Shown one piece after another: positions 50,601 through 58,826 of a stretch of 64,000 nucleotides of DNA (its first letter is position 1; each line of letters opens with the position of its first letter). The stretch covers positions 1-64,000 of the forward strand of contig CAJLXA010000002.1 of assembly GCA_905210485.1 (NCBI GenBank), written 5' to 3'. The position numbers were made by a program, and so were the translations under genes. The notes under the pieces were generated by a model that saw only the letters and a program-made list of their open reading frames with translations, had not been told where the DNA came from and did no database searches. Source of the stretch: an uncultured Eubacteriales bacterium (lineage in GTDB: Bacteria; Bacillota; Clostridia; Oscillospirales; CAG-272).

Positions 50601-51066
50601 TGTGCGTATCGTCGAGAATTCCGAGAGGTGTATAATCAAAACGGCCGTCGATCAACTTCAGAAGAACATCTCCGTGCGCAAGATTCGGAACCGAAAACAG
50701 CACTTTCCCGTCCTTTTTCAAAAAAGCCGCCGCGTCGCGAAGGGCATTATGCGGAAAACGGAGATGTTCAAGAACATCTCCGAAAATAATACTGTCAAAT
50801 CTCATGTCCTTGACGGCTTCTTTCCATTCTCCCGACTCAATATCGCACAATACGGGCAAAGAGAGATAAGGTGACGCCTGTTTCAGCGCTTCTTCACTGA
50901 TTTCCACGCCGACAACGGAACAGTTTTTTTCTTCTTTCAGATAGCGCGACAGCAGTCCTGTAGCGCATCCGAATTCAAGAATATGTTCACCAGAGTTTAC
51001 ATGATTAGCGATAATTCCATGTGATGAATTGTCGCCGAAGCCAATGGCCACCGAATATTTGAACAT
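47629..51066 (-). CDS. Methyltransferase / coiled-coil / double GT2 glycan polymerase
   Basis: 1145 aa, four parts. Residues 1-~180: SAM methyltransferase with LEFGCATG (30-37) and DVLEHLRFP (97-105). About 190-355: a beta-rich segment of unknown role. About 365-545: a long coiled coil (ERLLQEEAEIETLKTEEDRL...). About 618-870: GT2 domain 1 (SVIVPLYNTNKKY, DHDD at 708-711, SDEDHLSP). About 876-1120: GT2 domain 2 (VSVMIPMKDK, LNNDT near 964). Multidomain enzymes with a methyltransferase, coiled coil and glycosyltransferases set chain length by capping in WbdD/WsaE-type ABC-dependent pathways. Cytoplasmic face of the membrane. Next to wzt. Confidence 0.9.
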   Translation of the reverse strand: MFKYSVAIGFGDNSSHGIIANHVNSGEHILEFGCATGLLSRYLKEEKNCSVVGVEISEEALKQASPYLSLPVLCDIESGEWKEAVKDMRFDSIIFGDVLEHLRFPHNALRDAAAFLKKDGKVLFSVPNLAHGDVLLKLIDGRFDYTPLGILDDTHIHFFGKDNLPEICAEAGLFLAELTGTMVPMGSTEQKSEASSADLAFIKNKPYSHIYQFVGVAYRMDYAHEKGMVRNERLPVYSGVNRVFFDTGEGLCDKNAITFTCENPLKIHKEFPLPPHTVHLRLDPCDEGTFYYKNVHFRTDSGDLSPTAIDHAAPYADGYIATERYPQFTFRIPDGATFFGVQAELVPISAAPSFVDEIISGENREKSKLAQATERLLQEEAEIETLKTEEDRLRRLNGHISEDMTDLKKTITWLQSELCDRDHILISSQKAYFDNLKEKEKIIDEKSRALSESENNTAQLKEKSEKDAQAYQELMSAFKEKSEAHETLRATCNEQRETIAMLRAEYAGEKEEFALFRRKSEEENAALRQSLNEKSVAYDTISNAAFWKITKPFRMLGDFLKKIPPVRIFGKFLRSIRRNGPGITFRKIKTRLFPRKSVFPTKKELALQRKTVFTNSVKFSVIVPLYNTNKKYLCEMIESVLRQTYANFELCLADGSDAAHAYVEEIVKTYAARDARVQYRRLEKNGGISENTNACAAMASGDYIALLDHDDLLSSEALYQNAVFIQNTGADVLYSDEDHLSPAGKHINPFYKPDFSPDLLCSQMYICHLSVIRRSLFLSVGGFRPAFDGSQDYDLMLRLSECTRNIVHIPKILYTWRECPGSTAADPTAKPYAHTAGKRALDEHLHRVSGDGAHAEDTAYTFVYDARYPLPDPAPRVSVMIPMKDKSALTDACVQSILEKTDYPDYEVIILDNRSVEEETQNWFRKITEQNPRVRVIAADMEFNWSKINNFGICNATGDVFIFLNNDTVVISGDWMTRLAENVIRPGIGVAGPLLLYPDGTIQHAGVVVGFGGWADHVFKGQPPVHYGAPFVSPMVARNVLAVTGACLAVSRKTIEDIGEFDESFIICGSDIELCLRAYEKGYYNKYEPAVRLYHYESKSRKPDDIPEVDFRRSYAVYTPYRENGDPFYNRNLDLSSTTPKEAKR

Positions 51067-51068
51067 AG

Positions 51069-51809
51069 TTATCTCCGACTCTGTTTATAAAGATTGCAGA
51101 CGGGTTCGGTATCGCCGATCATGCGGACGCGCCCATGTTCAAGCCACACAACGCGTTGGCACAAGCGCTCCACCTGTTCGATACTGTGAGAGACAAAAAG
51201 CACCGTCGTGCCGCCGCTCATAAGTTCCGCAATACGTTTTTCGCACTTCTGCTGGAAGAGGAAGTCCCCCACAGCCAGAATTTCGTCCACGATCAGAATA
51301 TCGGGTTTTACGATAGTGGCGATTGAGAAACCGAGACGCGCCACCATACCGGAAGAAAAGTTTTTGATAGCCACATTTTCAAACGGCCGGAGTTCCGCAA
51401 AATCAAGGATCTCGTCATACTTCGATCTCACAAAGTTGCGGTCGAATCCGAGAACGGAACCGTTGAGATATATGTTTTCACGCGTTGTCAGTTCAAAGTC
51501 AAATCCGGCGCCGAGTTCTATCAGCGGAGAGATCACGCCGTCTGTCGTCACGCGGCCGGCGCTCGGCTCAAGGATACCGGAAATCACTTTGAGAAGCGTA
51601 CTTTTTCCTGAGCCGTTGAGGCCGATAAATCCTACGACTTCACCTTTTTTCACTTCAAAGGAAACGTCGGATAATGCGGTAAATTCGTCGAAGCGTAATT
51701 GATGCTTCAGGAATTTGATCACATATTCTTTCATGTTGTCGACTTTTTCTTTCGGCATGTTGAAATTCATGGTCACATGGTCGACAGCCACAGCAATATC
51801 CTGATTCAA
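51069..51809 (-). CDS. wzt: Polysaccharide ABC exporter ATP-binding protein
   Basis: 246 aa. Walker A GLNGSGKST, ELGAGFDFELTTRENIYLNGSVLG (the typical TagH/Wzt Q-loop stretch), FSSGMVARLGFSIA signature, Walker B ILIVDEILAVGD, and FVSHSIEQVERLC. It ends after the ATPase core (LEHGRVRMIGDTEPVCNLYKQSRR), so it lacks the C-terminal glycan-cap-binding domain of O9a-type Wzt. That suggests export without cap recognition by this subunit. Between wzm and the 1145-aa transferase. Confidence 0.95.
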   Translation of the reverse strand: MNQDIAVAVDHVTMNFNMPKEKVDNMKEYVIKFLKHQLRFDEFTALSDVSFEVKKGEVVGFIGLNGSGKSTLLKVISGILEPSAGRVTTDGVISPLIELGAGFDFELTTRENIYLNGSVLGFDRNFVRSKYDEILDFAELRPFENVAIKNFSSGMVARLGFSIATIVKPDILIVDEILAVGDFLFQQKCEKRIAELMSGGTTVLFVSHSIEQVERLCQRVVWLEHGRVRMIGDTEPVCNLYKQSRR

Positions 51810-51829
51810 GATACGGTCTCCTTCTATTA

Positions 51830-53116
51830 TTAAATGTAAAAGATGAATTTATTCTGGTTCTTGCGGAAAATCAACATGCCTCCGAAAAGCGCGATCAGGG
51901 CATAGCCAAGGCATATGATGTGTTCCGTCGCCGTCGGAAGATTTCCGTATATCATCACGTTACGGAACATCTCAACAAAATGATAGAGCGGGTTCACGCG
52001 CACGATCGCCTGCATCCATCCGGGCAGAATGTCCATCGGATAAATAATCGGCGTGAGATACATCCATACCGTAATCAATACGCTGTAAAGATGCCCGACG
52101 TCCCGGAAAAACGTATTGAGCGTTGCCAGAACCAGACCGAGACCGAGACTGAAAATAAACGTATATATCAGCGGTATCGGGAACATGAGCATGGTTGCAT
52201 GCGGCGTAACGCCGATAATGAGAAATACGATCACCACCGCGATCAGAGAAAACAGCATGTTCACAAAGGAAAACAGGCACTTTTCAAGCGGGAAAATGAT
52301 TTTCGGTATATATACTTTTTTGATAAGGCCGGCCGCACCGAGAATGGACGTCATCGAAAAGTTCGTAGCCTCGGTAACAAAATTGAAAATCACATAGCCG
52401 GTCAGGTAATAAACGGGGAAATCCTGAATCTGAAACTTGAAAATGTTGGAGAACACCGCGGTCAGAACAAGCATCATAAGAAGCGGATTCAGAACGCTCC
52501 ACAAAATGCCGAGAACCGAGCGACGGTATTTTGTTTTGATGTCGCTGGAGACCAGGTCGCCGATGAGAAACCGATAACGCCTGATGCCACGCAACTCTTT
52601 TTTGATAGCGGACGGCTCCTGCAGAAGATCCAGAGCGAGAAGAATCACCACGAGCGTCCCGAAAAAGATCAGAATGAACATGAGGTAATTCAGATTGATA
52701 GTATGCGGATTTACCGCGAACGAGGCCGGTGCCGTACCGGGTGTTTCGCCGTTTTCCGTTCCGCGCACCGCGATACCGCAGGTGTCGCGCTGCACACGGA
52801 TATAATAGTTGCCGTTTTTGCGGATAACAGGAACGTCCACGGACTTTTCCTCCGTGAAGACATCGCCGGGTTCGTCAGCGAAATATACGCGGACAGCCGT
52901 CAGTTCATTCTCGAAATCACCGTACAGAGCCACATTGTTTACATAGGTCTTCTCCGTAAAGAAGACGCCCTCTCCCGCATTATCCGCTTTCACCGTGGTC
53001 CGACGGCTCATGATATTCGAAAGATTGTCCGCGCTGAAAAGCGCAAGACTGAACACTATCGCCAGTATCAGAGACAGCAGTACGGCAGAAATATTCCAAA
53101 ATTTATTCTTTTTCAC
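51830..53116 (-). CDS. wzm: Polysaccharide ABC exporter permease with N-terminal ectodomain
   Basis: 428 aa, against ~260-280 for the family. Residues 7-27 form a membrane anchor, and 28-140 an extracytoplasmic, beta-rich, polar region (NVALYGDFENELTAVRVYFADEPGDVF, YYIRVQRDTCGIAVRGTENG). A second span lies at 143-163, then the usual Wzm/TagG domain (about 180-428: RYRFLIGDLVSSDIKTKYRRSVLGILWSVLNPL, DVGHLYSVLITVWMYLTPIIYP). The extra region might contact the exported chain or cell-wall ligases (inference). Follows rfbC by 11 bases. Confidence 0.93.
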   Translation of the reverse strand: MKKNKFWNISAVLLSLILAIVFSLALFSADNLSNIMSRRTTVKADNAGEGVFFTEKTYVNNVALYGDFENELTAVRVYFADEPGDVFTEEKSVDVPVIRKNGNYYIRVQRDTCGIAVRGTENGETPGTAPASFAVNPHTINLNYLMFILIFFGTLVVILLALDLLQEPSAIKKELRGIRRYRFLIGDLVSSDIKTKYRRSVLGILWSVLNPLLMMLVLTAVFSNIFKFQIQDFPVYYLTGYVIFNFVTEATNFSMTSILGAAGLIKKVYIPKIIFPLEKCLFSFVNMLFSLIAVVIVFLIIGVTPHATMLMFPIPLIYTFIFSLGLGLVLATLNTFFRDVGHLYSVLITVWMYLTPIIYPMDILPGWMQAIVRVNPLYHFVEMFRNVMIYGNLPTATEHIICLGYALIALFGGMLIFRKNQNKFIFYI

Positions 53117-53127
53117 AATGTATACCT

Positions 53128-53697
53128 TTAAAATGCAAATCCAAGTTCCGAAAAACGAAGATTCTTTTTATCCTTTTCGCTGAGAAGAACTTCCACGCCG
53201 TCGGGAATAGGCCATTTTACACCGATGTCGGGATCGTTGTACAAAAGTCCTCCTTCGCTTGCCGGATCATAATAACGTGTGCATTTATATACAAACGTTG
53301 CCGTTTCCGAATTCACAAAAAATCCGTGCGCAAATCCTTCGGGAATGTAGAACTGCTTTTTGTTTTCCGCGCTGAGAAGCACGCCGTACCACTTGCCGTA
53401 GGTGCGGCTGTTCTTACGCAGATCGACCGCCACGTCATACACTTCCCCGCGCGTCACACGGACAAGTTTGCCCTGCGGATTGGCCTTCTGAAAATGCAGA
53501 CCGCGCAAAACGCCCCTGCGGGAGGAGGATTCGTTATCCTGCACGAATGTGGCGGGTGTGCCGTCAAGATGCTTGATATACGGAGCAAACTCCTCGTTAT
53601 AAGTTTCCATAAAATAACCGCGCGCGTCACCGTATACCGTCGGTTCGATTACATAGAGATCGGGAATACCCGTTTCCGTAAATTTGAATTTTCCCAT
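53128..53697 (-). CDS. rfbC: dTDP-4-dehydrorhamnose 3,5-epimerase
   Basis: 189-aa cupin. Third step of dTDP-L-rhamnose synthesis. RGVLRGLHFQ with the catalytic His, YDVAVDLRKNSRTYGKWYGVLLS, and QFYIPEGFAHGFFVNSETATFVYKC with the catalytic Tyr are present. The second of two nearby ATGs (53697) is taken because AGGAG is too close to the first. RmlC clade with full C-terminal part. Two bases after rfbB. Confidence 0.96.
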   Translation of the reverse strand: MGKFKFTETGIPDLYVIEPTVYGDARGYFMETYNEEFAPYIKHLDGTPATFVQDNESSSRRGVLRGLHFQKANPQGKLVRVTRGEVYDVAVDLRKNSRTYGKWYGVLLSAENKKQFYIPEGFAHGFFVNSETATFVYKCTRYYDPASEGGLLYNDPDIGVKWPIPDGVEVLLSEKDKKNLRFSELGFAF

Positions 53698-53699
53698 TA

Positions 53700-54731
53700 T
53701 CATTTCTCCTGCAGGCGGTCGCCGTACATTTTTTCATAATAGTTTTTGTAGTCGCCGCTGATGATGTTTTCCCACCATGCGCGATTATCGAGATACCAGC
53801 GGATCGTCTTTTTAATGCCGTCGCGGAACATGGTTTCGGGAAGCCAGCCGAGTTCGTTATGAATCTTTGTCGGGTCAATGGCATAGCGTCTGTCGTGGCC
53901 GGCGCGATCCTTGACATAGGTAATCAGGTCTTCGCTCTTGCCGAGTTCCTTCAGAATGATCTTCACAATGTCGATGTTCTTCATTTCGTTATGGCCGCCG
54001 ATATTGTATACCTCACCGACGCGTCCCTTACGGATAATAAGATCGATCGCACGGCAATGATCTTCAACATACAGCCAGTCGCGCACATTGTCGCCCTTGC
54101 CGTAAACCGGAAGCGGTTTGTCGTAAAGCGCATTGGCAATCATCAGGGGGATCAGTTTTTCCGGGAAATGATAAGGTCCGTAGTTATTCGAGCAACGGGA
54201 AATGGTCACGGGGAGACCGAACGTGCGGTGATAAGCCATTACCAGAAGATCGGCGGAAGCCTTGGACGCGGAATAAGGGCTGGACGTATGGATCGGTGTG
54301 GTTTCGGTAAAGAAAAGGTCGGGACGGTCGAGCGGAAGGTCGCCGTATACCTCGTCGGTCGAAACCTGATGGTACCGCTGAATACCGTACTTACGGCAGG
54401 CGTCCATCATCACGGCGGTACCCATGATATTGGTGTTCAGAAAAACGCCGGGGTTTTCGATCGAACGGTCAACATGGCTTTCCGCCGCAAAATTGACGAC
54501 AATATCGGGGTGCTCCTCTTCAAACACGCGGTAAACCGCCTCGCGGTCGGTAATATCCACCTTGCAGAAGCGGAAATTCGGATTGTCCATCACAGGGGCA
54601 AGCGTTTCCATATTGCCCGCATACGTCAGACAGTCAAGGCAGATGATGCGGTCTTCGGGATGCGTTTTCAGCATATAGTGAACAAAATTTCCGCCGATGA
54701 AGCCAGCGCCGCCGGTAACGATAATTTTCAT
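53700..54731 (-). CDS. rfbB: dTDP-glucose 4,6-dehydratase
   Basis: 343-aa extended SDR. Converts dTDP-glucose to the 4-keto-6-deoxy sugar. GGAGFIGGNF (7-16), STDEVYGDLP (catalytic Thr-Asp-Glu), and YSASKASADLLV (Tyr, Lys) are present, as is RCSNNYGPYHFPEKLIPLMI. Full length. Between rfbD and rfbC. Confidence 0.97.
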   Translation of the reverse strand: MKIIVTGGAGFIGGNFVHYMLKTHPEDRIICLDCLTYAGNMETLAPVMDNPNFRFCKVDITDREAVYRVFEEEHPDIVVNFAAESHVDRSIENPGVFLNTNIMGTAVMMDACRKYGIQRYHQVSTDEVYGDLPLDRPDLFFTETTPIHTSSPYSASKASADLLVMAYHRTFGLPVTISRCSNNYGPYHFPEKLIPLMIANALYDKPLPVYGKGDNVRDWLYVEDHCRAIDLIIRKGRVGEVYNIGGHNEMKNIDIVKIILKELGKSEDLITYVKDRAGHDRRYAIDPTKIHNELGWLPETMFRDGIKKTIRWYLDNRAWWENIISGDYKNYYEKMYGDRLQEK

Positions 54732-54764
54732 AAAAAGTCCTCTTTTAAAATATATTTTCAGGTC

Positions 54765-55646
54765 TTATTCTTTGTAATTCCGCATAAACGCGGCGAGTGC
54801 CTCTTCCCACGGACGGAATTCGTCGCCCACCGTCACCCGGAACATCAGGTTGTCCAGCGACGAATAAGCGGGGCGGCGCGCAGGCGTCGGATATTCCGCC
54901 GTCGTGCAGGGAGATACCGTGGCCGCAATGCCTGCAAGTTCCACGATTTTTTCGGTAAATTCAAACCACGAACATTCGCCGTTGCCCGTGCCGTGATATA
55001 CGCCGTATTCTTCCGTGGTAAGAAGTTTTAAAATATGGTGAGCGAGATCGGCCGCATTGGTCGGGTTGCCCCGCTGATCGGATACCACACGGCAGGCGCC
55101 CTTTTCCCGCGCAATCTTCATCATGGTTTTGACGAAGTTATTGCCGTAATAGCCGTAAAGCCACGCCGTACGGACAATGAAATAACGACTGCAGAATTCA
55201 CGGACATAACATTCGCCGAGATACTTCGACGCCCCGTATACGCTCTGCGGACCGCATATGTCCCATTCCGTATACGGCTTGTCGCCGTTACCGGGAAATA
55301 CGTAGTCGGTCGACACATGGATCAGTTTCGCGCCGATCTTCTGCGCGGAAACGGCAAGATTGCGCGGCCCCAGCGCATTGGCGCGCATAGCCGTCTCCCT
55401 CTCGCTTTCGCACTTGTTGACGTTGGTGAAAGCGGCGCAGTTGATCACCGCGTCATATTTTTCGCGCGTAAACAGCGCGTCCACCGCTTCGGCGTCCGCA
55501 ATATCCAGTTCATCAATGTCGATCGGACGGACAATGTTTTTCTGCAACAATACGGGCGGACGCCCGATTTCGGTTTCTCCGCGTTCAAAGCACCTGACGA
55601 GCTCAGTGCCGAGCTGTCCTTTTCCCCCGGTGATCAGTATTTTCAT
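54765..55646 (-). CDS. rfbD: dTDP-4-dehydrorhamnose reductase
   Basis: 293-aa SDR giving dTDP-L-rhamnose with NAD(P)H. ILITGGKGQLGTEL (3-16), HVSTDYVFPG, and YGASKYLGE (catalytic Tyr-x3-Lys) are visible. The start codon shares a base with the rfbA stop. Last step of the nucleotide-sugar route in this operon. Confidence 0.96.
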   Translation of the reverse strand: MKILITGGKGQLGTELVRCFERGETEIGRPPVLLQKNIVRPIDIDELDIADAEAVDALFTREKYDAVINCAAFTNVNKCESERETAMRANALGPRNLAVSAQKIGAKLIHVSTDYVFPGNGDKPYTEWDICGPQSVYGASKYLGECYVREFCSRYFIVRTAWLYGYYGNNFVKTMMKIAREKGACRVVSDQRGNPTNAADLAHHILKLLTTEEYGVYHGTGNGECSWFEFTEKIVELAGIAATVSPCTTAEYPTPARRPAYSSLDNLMFRVTVGDEFRPWEEALAAFMRNYKE

Positions 55647-56539
55647 CAGTATCGGATCTTCCCTTCCGCGACAGCGCGCAAATGTTTACCGTAATCGGAT
55701 TTTCCGTAAGAAACAGCGGATTCCATGAGTTTTTCGCGCGTGACCCAACCGTTTTTATAAGCGATCTCTTCAATGGCGGAGATCTGCACGCCCTGCCGCT
55801 TTTCTACCATACGGACAAATTCTGCCGCTTCGAGGAGGCTGTCCATCGTACCGGTATCCAGCCATGCAAAACCGCGGCCGAGAAGCTGCACATCAAGTTT
55901 TCCTTCTTCAAGATACAGGTTGTTCAGCGTGGTGATCTCCAGTTCGCCGCGCGCCGACGGCTTTACCTTTTTCGCCATGGCGGATACGCGGTTATCGTAA
56001 AAATAAAGTCCCGTTACGGCATAGTTGGACTTGGCTTCCTCACGCGGCGGCTTTTCCACAATGGAAACGGCCTTTCCCGCGTCATCGAATTCCACAACGC
56101 CGAAGCGTTCGGGATCTTCCACATAATAGCCGAACACACTGCAACGGCCGTTTTTCTCCGCGTTTTCGGCCGCGTCACGCAAAATACGGGAAAACTTATT
56201 CCCATAAAAAATATTGTCGCCGAGAACCATGGCACAGCAATCGTCGCCGATAAAATCTTCGCCGATCAGAAAAGCCTGAGCCAATCCGTCGGGAGACGGC
56301 TGTTCCTTATACGACAGGTGAATACCGAAATTCGAGCCGTCGCCGAGCAGTTTTTCAAAGTTCGGCAGGTCGCGCGGCGTGGAAATGATGAGTATATCGC
56401 GGATTCCCGCCAACATCAGCGTGGAAAGCGGATAATAAATCATCGGTTTGTCGTAGATCGGCAGAAGCTGCTTCGACGTAATGGTGGTCAGAGGGTAAAG
56501 ACGGGTGCCGGAACCGCCGGCGAGAATAATGCCTTTCAT
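55646..56539 (-). CDS. rfbA: Glucose-1-phosphate thymidylyltransferase
   Basis: 297 aa. Makes dTDP-glucose from glucose-1-phosphate and dTTP. GIILAGGSGTRLYPLT (3-18) is the nucleotide-binding signature; KQLLPIYDKPMIYYPLSTLMLAG, CAMVLGDNIFYG (metal Asp) and EKPPREEAKSNYAVTGLYFYD follow. Standard RmlA length. First rfb gene, 30 bases after the GT2 gene. Confidence 0.97.
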   Translation of the reverse strand: MKGIILAGGSGTRLYPLTTITSKQLLPIYDKPMIYYPLSTLMLAGIRDILIISTPRDLPNFEKLLGDGSNFGIHLSYKEQPSPDGLAQAFLIGEDFIGDDCCAMVLGDNIFYGNKFSRILRDAAENAEKNGRCSVFGYYVEDPERFGVVEFDDAGKAVSIVEKPPREEAKSNYAVTGLYFYDNRVSAMAKKVKPSARGELEITTLNNLYLEEGKLDVQLLGRGFAWLDTGTMDSLLEAAEFVRMVEKRQGVQISAIEEIAYKNGWVTREKLMESAVSYGKSDYGKHLRAVAEGKIRY

Positions 56540-56568
56540 GGAGTTCTCCTTTATCTTAAGTCTTTCGA

Positions 56569-57504
56569 TTATAAGTCTTTCGGTAGGGATTTGATTTTGT
56601 ATTTGCCGATAAGATACATGCCGCGGAAAATCAGGTTTTCCGCAAGAGACTGACGGTAGGCCTTTGCGGAAAACACATACCCTAACCGGGTGAAGAAGTT
56701 TTTCCCGCAGAAAAAGAAGCGGCGCGCTTCGTCAAGGTACTCGCTTTTCATCACATCACGGTAATGCGTTACCAGAGACAAAAGCTGCCGCACCCCTTTT
56801 TTCGGAGCGTCGGTCTTCATACGCTTCAGCCGCGTGCCGAGATTGCGGAAGAATCCGTTCCGATAACCGATGACGTTCCCGCCGTGCTGACGGTAAAGCG
56901 TTGTCGGCGTCGCGTCAAAAATCACGCGCCCCGTTGCCGAGGCAAGCATGTAAACAAAGAAATCGGGCACCAATATGTTTTCGCACTTTTCACGGCGCAA
57001 AAGCGCCATCAAAGCATGGTTCGCCACCTGCGTATGGCCGGGGCAGACATTCTGCACCATGGCATTGTAAAAAAGCGGCGGTTTTTTCGGCGTCATTGTC
57101 TGTCCGATGGCATGAAGTTCTGCGTCCACAAGGTAAGAAAGCGCAGCATACAAAAGCGGCGCGGTATTGTCGCCGCGATCAAGCGCTTCCACGGCGCGGG
57201 ACAGTTTGTCCGGCAACCATACGTCGTCCTGATCGCTGAAAGCAAAGTAATCGCAGGACATATCGGCCATGGAAAAAAGCGCGGTCATGGAATCGACAAA
57301 TCCGATATTATCGCCGAACACCAAAGAAAAACCGTGCCTGTCCCGATACTCTTCAAGAATTTCCCGCGTGCCGTCCGTCGAACCGTCATCACGGATCAGA
57401 ACGGATATGTCGCCGGCATTTTCCAATGCAAGAAAACTGTCCAACTGAGGGCGCAGATATTTTTCCCCGTTATAGGTGGAAAGAAGAATCTGAACGCGTG
57501 GCAA
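56569..57504 (-). CDS. GT2 family glycosyltransferase (rhamnosyltransferase-like)
   Basis: 311 aa, GT-A fold: VQILLSTYNGEKYLRPQLDSFL (4-25), IRDDGSTDGT (36-45), FSDQDDVWLPDKL (metal-binding DQDD, about 93-105). The C-terminal part (FGVY-type; YRQHGGNVIGY, SLVTHYRDV) resembles rhamnosyltransferases of cell-wall polysaccharide clusters. It opens the operon under a TTGACA promoter. Acceptor unknown, perhaps the lipid-linked sugar made by the WecA-like enzyme just upstream. Confidence 0.9.
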   Translation of the reverse strand: MPRVQILLSTYNGEKYLRPQLDSFLALENAGDISVLIRDDGSTDGTREILEEYRDRHGFSLVFGDNIGFVDSMTALFSMADMSCDYFAFSDQDDVWLPDKLSRAVEALDRGDNTAPLLYAALSYLVDAELHAIGQTMTPKKPPLFYNAMVQNVCPGHTQVANHALMALLRREKCENILVPDFFVYMLASATGRVIFDATPTTLYRQHGGNVIGYRNGFFRNLGTRLKRMKTDAPKKGVRQLLSLVTHYRDVMKSEYLDEARRFFFCGKNFFTRLGYVFSAKAYRQSLAENLIFRGMYLIGKYKIKSLPKDL

Positions 57505-57564
57505 GAATAGCCTCCCAAAAACGGGCGATATACGCGCACGCGCGCAACGCCGTGATTCTTTATA

Positions 57565-57593
57565 ATCATATCACACGCGGGCGTATTTGTCAA
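57565..57593 (-). promoter_or_regulatory. Promoter of the rhamnan operon
   Basis: Minus strand: TTGACA (57588-57593), 17-bp spacer, TATGAT (57565-57570), about 60 bases before the first gene. An AAAATGT/ACATTTT repeat at 57725-57750 may end the WecA-like gene weakly. Confidence 0.85.
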
Positions 57594-57753
57594 TACATTC
57601 TTGTTTTTCCACGGGAATCCTGCTGAAATTTCAGAAAAAAAGGGGGGGATACCGCCGGCATACGTTCGTATCCGCTTTGCCGTAAAGCGCGCCACATTTA
57701 TCGTTTCGTCTCTGAAATACGATTAAAATGTAAATTACAGGTCACATTTTCAT

Positions 57754-58704
57754 TCATATCAAGAGAATTGACGTAACAGCGCATATCGCCGGAAGCAATA
57801 GAAGCGCCACGGTCTCCGGCACGGAAAGACCGGCGTCGCATAAAAGATAATGCAGATGTCCGCGGTCGGCGGAAAAAGGCGACCGATGTTCCGTAATACG
57901 TCTTACTATCGACAGAAAAACATCGCAAAACGGCACAAAAAACAAGAGTGCGCATGAAAGCAAAAGCATAAAAAGCGATCCGCCCGCCGCGCTTCCGGCA
58001 GAAGCCGGAACGGCGCTGTCCGAAACGGTTGCCATGGCCAGATACCCCATTGCGTAACCGAGGAACTGGCTTCCGCAGTCCCCCATAAAAAGGAATGCCC
58101 GCGGCGCATTGTACGGCAGAAATCCCACTACCGAAGCGCACAATATGACGGCAACCGCGGCCGGCCACGCAACATCGTTTTTTACCGCAAACAAAAAAAT
58201 ACCGCACAGCGTCACAAGGGCGAGCGATCCCGCAAGTCCGTCGATTCCGTCCACGAGATTCTGCGCGTTGACCGTCAATAACAAAAACGCCGTCGTCGCC
58301 ACCGTTGCGAAAAACGGGGGAAAATACGGAATACGCACGCCGTATAAAGGCGCGGGAACGCAAAAGAGAATCTGCAAAAACAATTTTCCTTTTGCCGGCA
58401 ACGTATACATATCGTCAAGAAATCCGCACATAGCGGCCGCCGCTCCGCAGAGAAGCAGTATAACGGACTTTTCATCGGCAAAAAAACGGTTCAAAAGCAA
58501 AATTCCCAACGCGGAGGCCGTAAACATGGCCAGTCCTCCGCCCCGCGCCGTCACCCGCAAGTGACGATGCCGTCCCCCGTCCGGCACATCAAGCGCGCCC
58601 GCGTGTTCGGAAAAAGTGGCCGCAAGCGGCGAAAGAGCAAAAGCCGCGGCAAATGTTGCGAGCATCGGCAAAAACGCCCGTGACAAGATATAAGAAAAAG
58701 GCAT
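57754..58704 (-). CDS. Undecaprenyl-phosphate sugar-1-phosphate transferase (WecA/TagO-like)
   Basis: 316 aa, about ten membrane spans, of the MraY/WecA/TagO family. It transfers a sugar-1-phosphate, usually GlcNAc, from its UDP form to undecaprenyl phosphate, priming a surface polymer. Seen: DVPDGGRHRHLRVTARGGGLAMF (about 40-62, substrate), DDMYTL (about 97-102), NAQNLVDGIDGLAG (about 145-158), GDCGSQFLG, and HRSPFSADRGHLHYLL (HLHY where HLHH is common). The ATG at 58704 has AAAGGAG. Between trpS and the rhamnan operon, same direction. Confidence 0.93.
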   Translation of the reverse strand: MPFSYILSRAFLPMLATFAAAFALSPLAATFSEHAGALDVPDGGRHRHLRVTARGGGLAMFTASALGILLLNRFFADEKSVILLLCGAAAAMCGFLDDMYTLPAKGKLFLQILFCVPAPLYGVRIPYFPPFFATVATTAFLLLTVNAQNLVDGIDGLAGSLALVTLCGIFLFAVKNDVAWPAAVAVILCASVVGFLPYNAPRAFLFMGDCGSQFLGYAMGYLAMATVSDSAVPASAGSAAGGSLFMLLLSCALLFFVPFCDVFLSIVRRITEHRSPFSADRGHLHYLLCDAGLSVPETVALLLLPAICAVTSILLI

Positions 58705-58721
58705 ACGTATTCTCCTTTCGG

Positions 58722-58766
58722 ATATGTACATATACCTTTTTATCGGAATCTGCCTTATCGGAATCT
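58722..58766. repeat. Operator-like palindrome and direct repeats upstream of the WecA-like gene
   Basis: A perfect 12-bp palindrome ATATGTACATAT (58722-58733) lies next to two copies of TTATCGGAATCT spaced 15 bases apart (about 58740-58766). They lie between trpS and the WecA-like gene and may bind a regulator. Confidence 0.4.
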
Positions 58767-58826
58767 ACAAAGAAAAACCGTTCGGTATCCGTCTCTGCCG
58801 CCGTCGCTTTTCATTCCGGCCGTATT

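Noticed and set aside
34514..57736. AAAATGTAAATT at about 34514 and 57725, suggesting a dispersed repeat
   Set aside because: Only 12 AT-rich bases match and flanks differ; each is part of its own weak hairpin.
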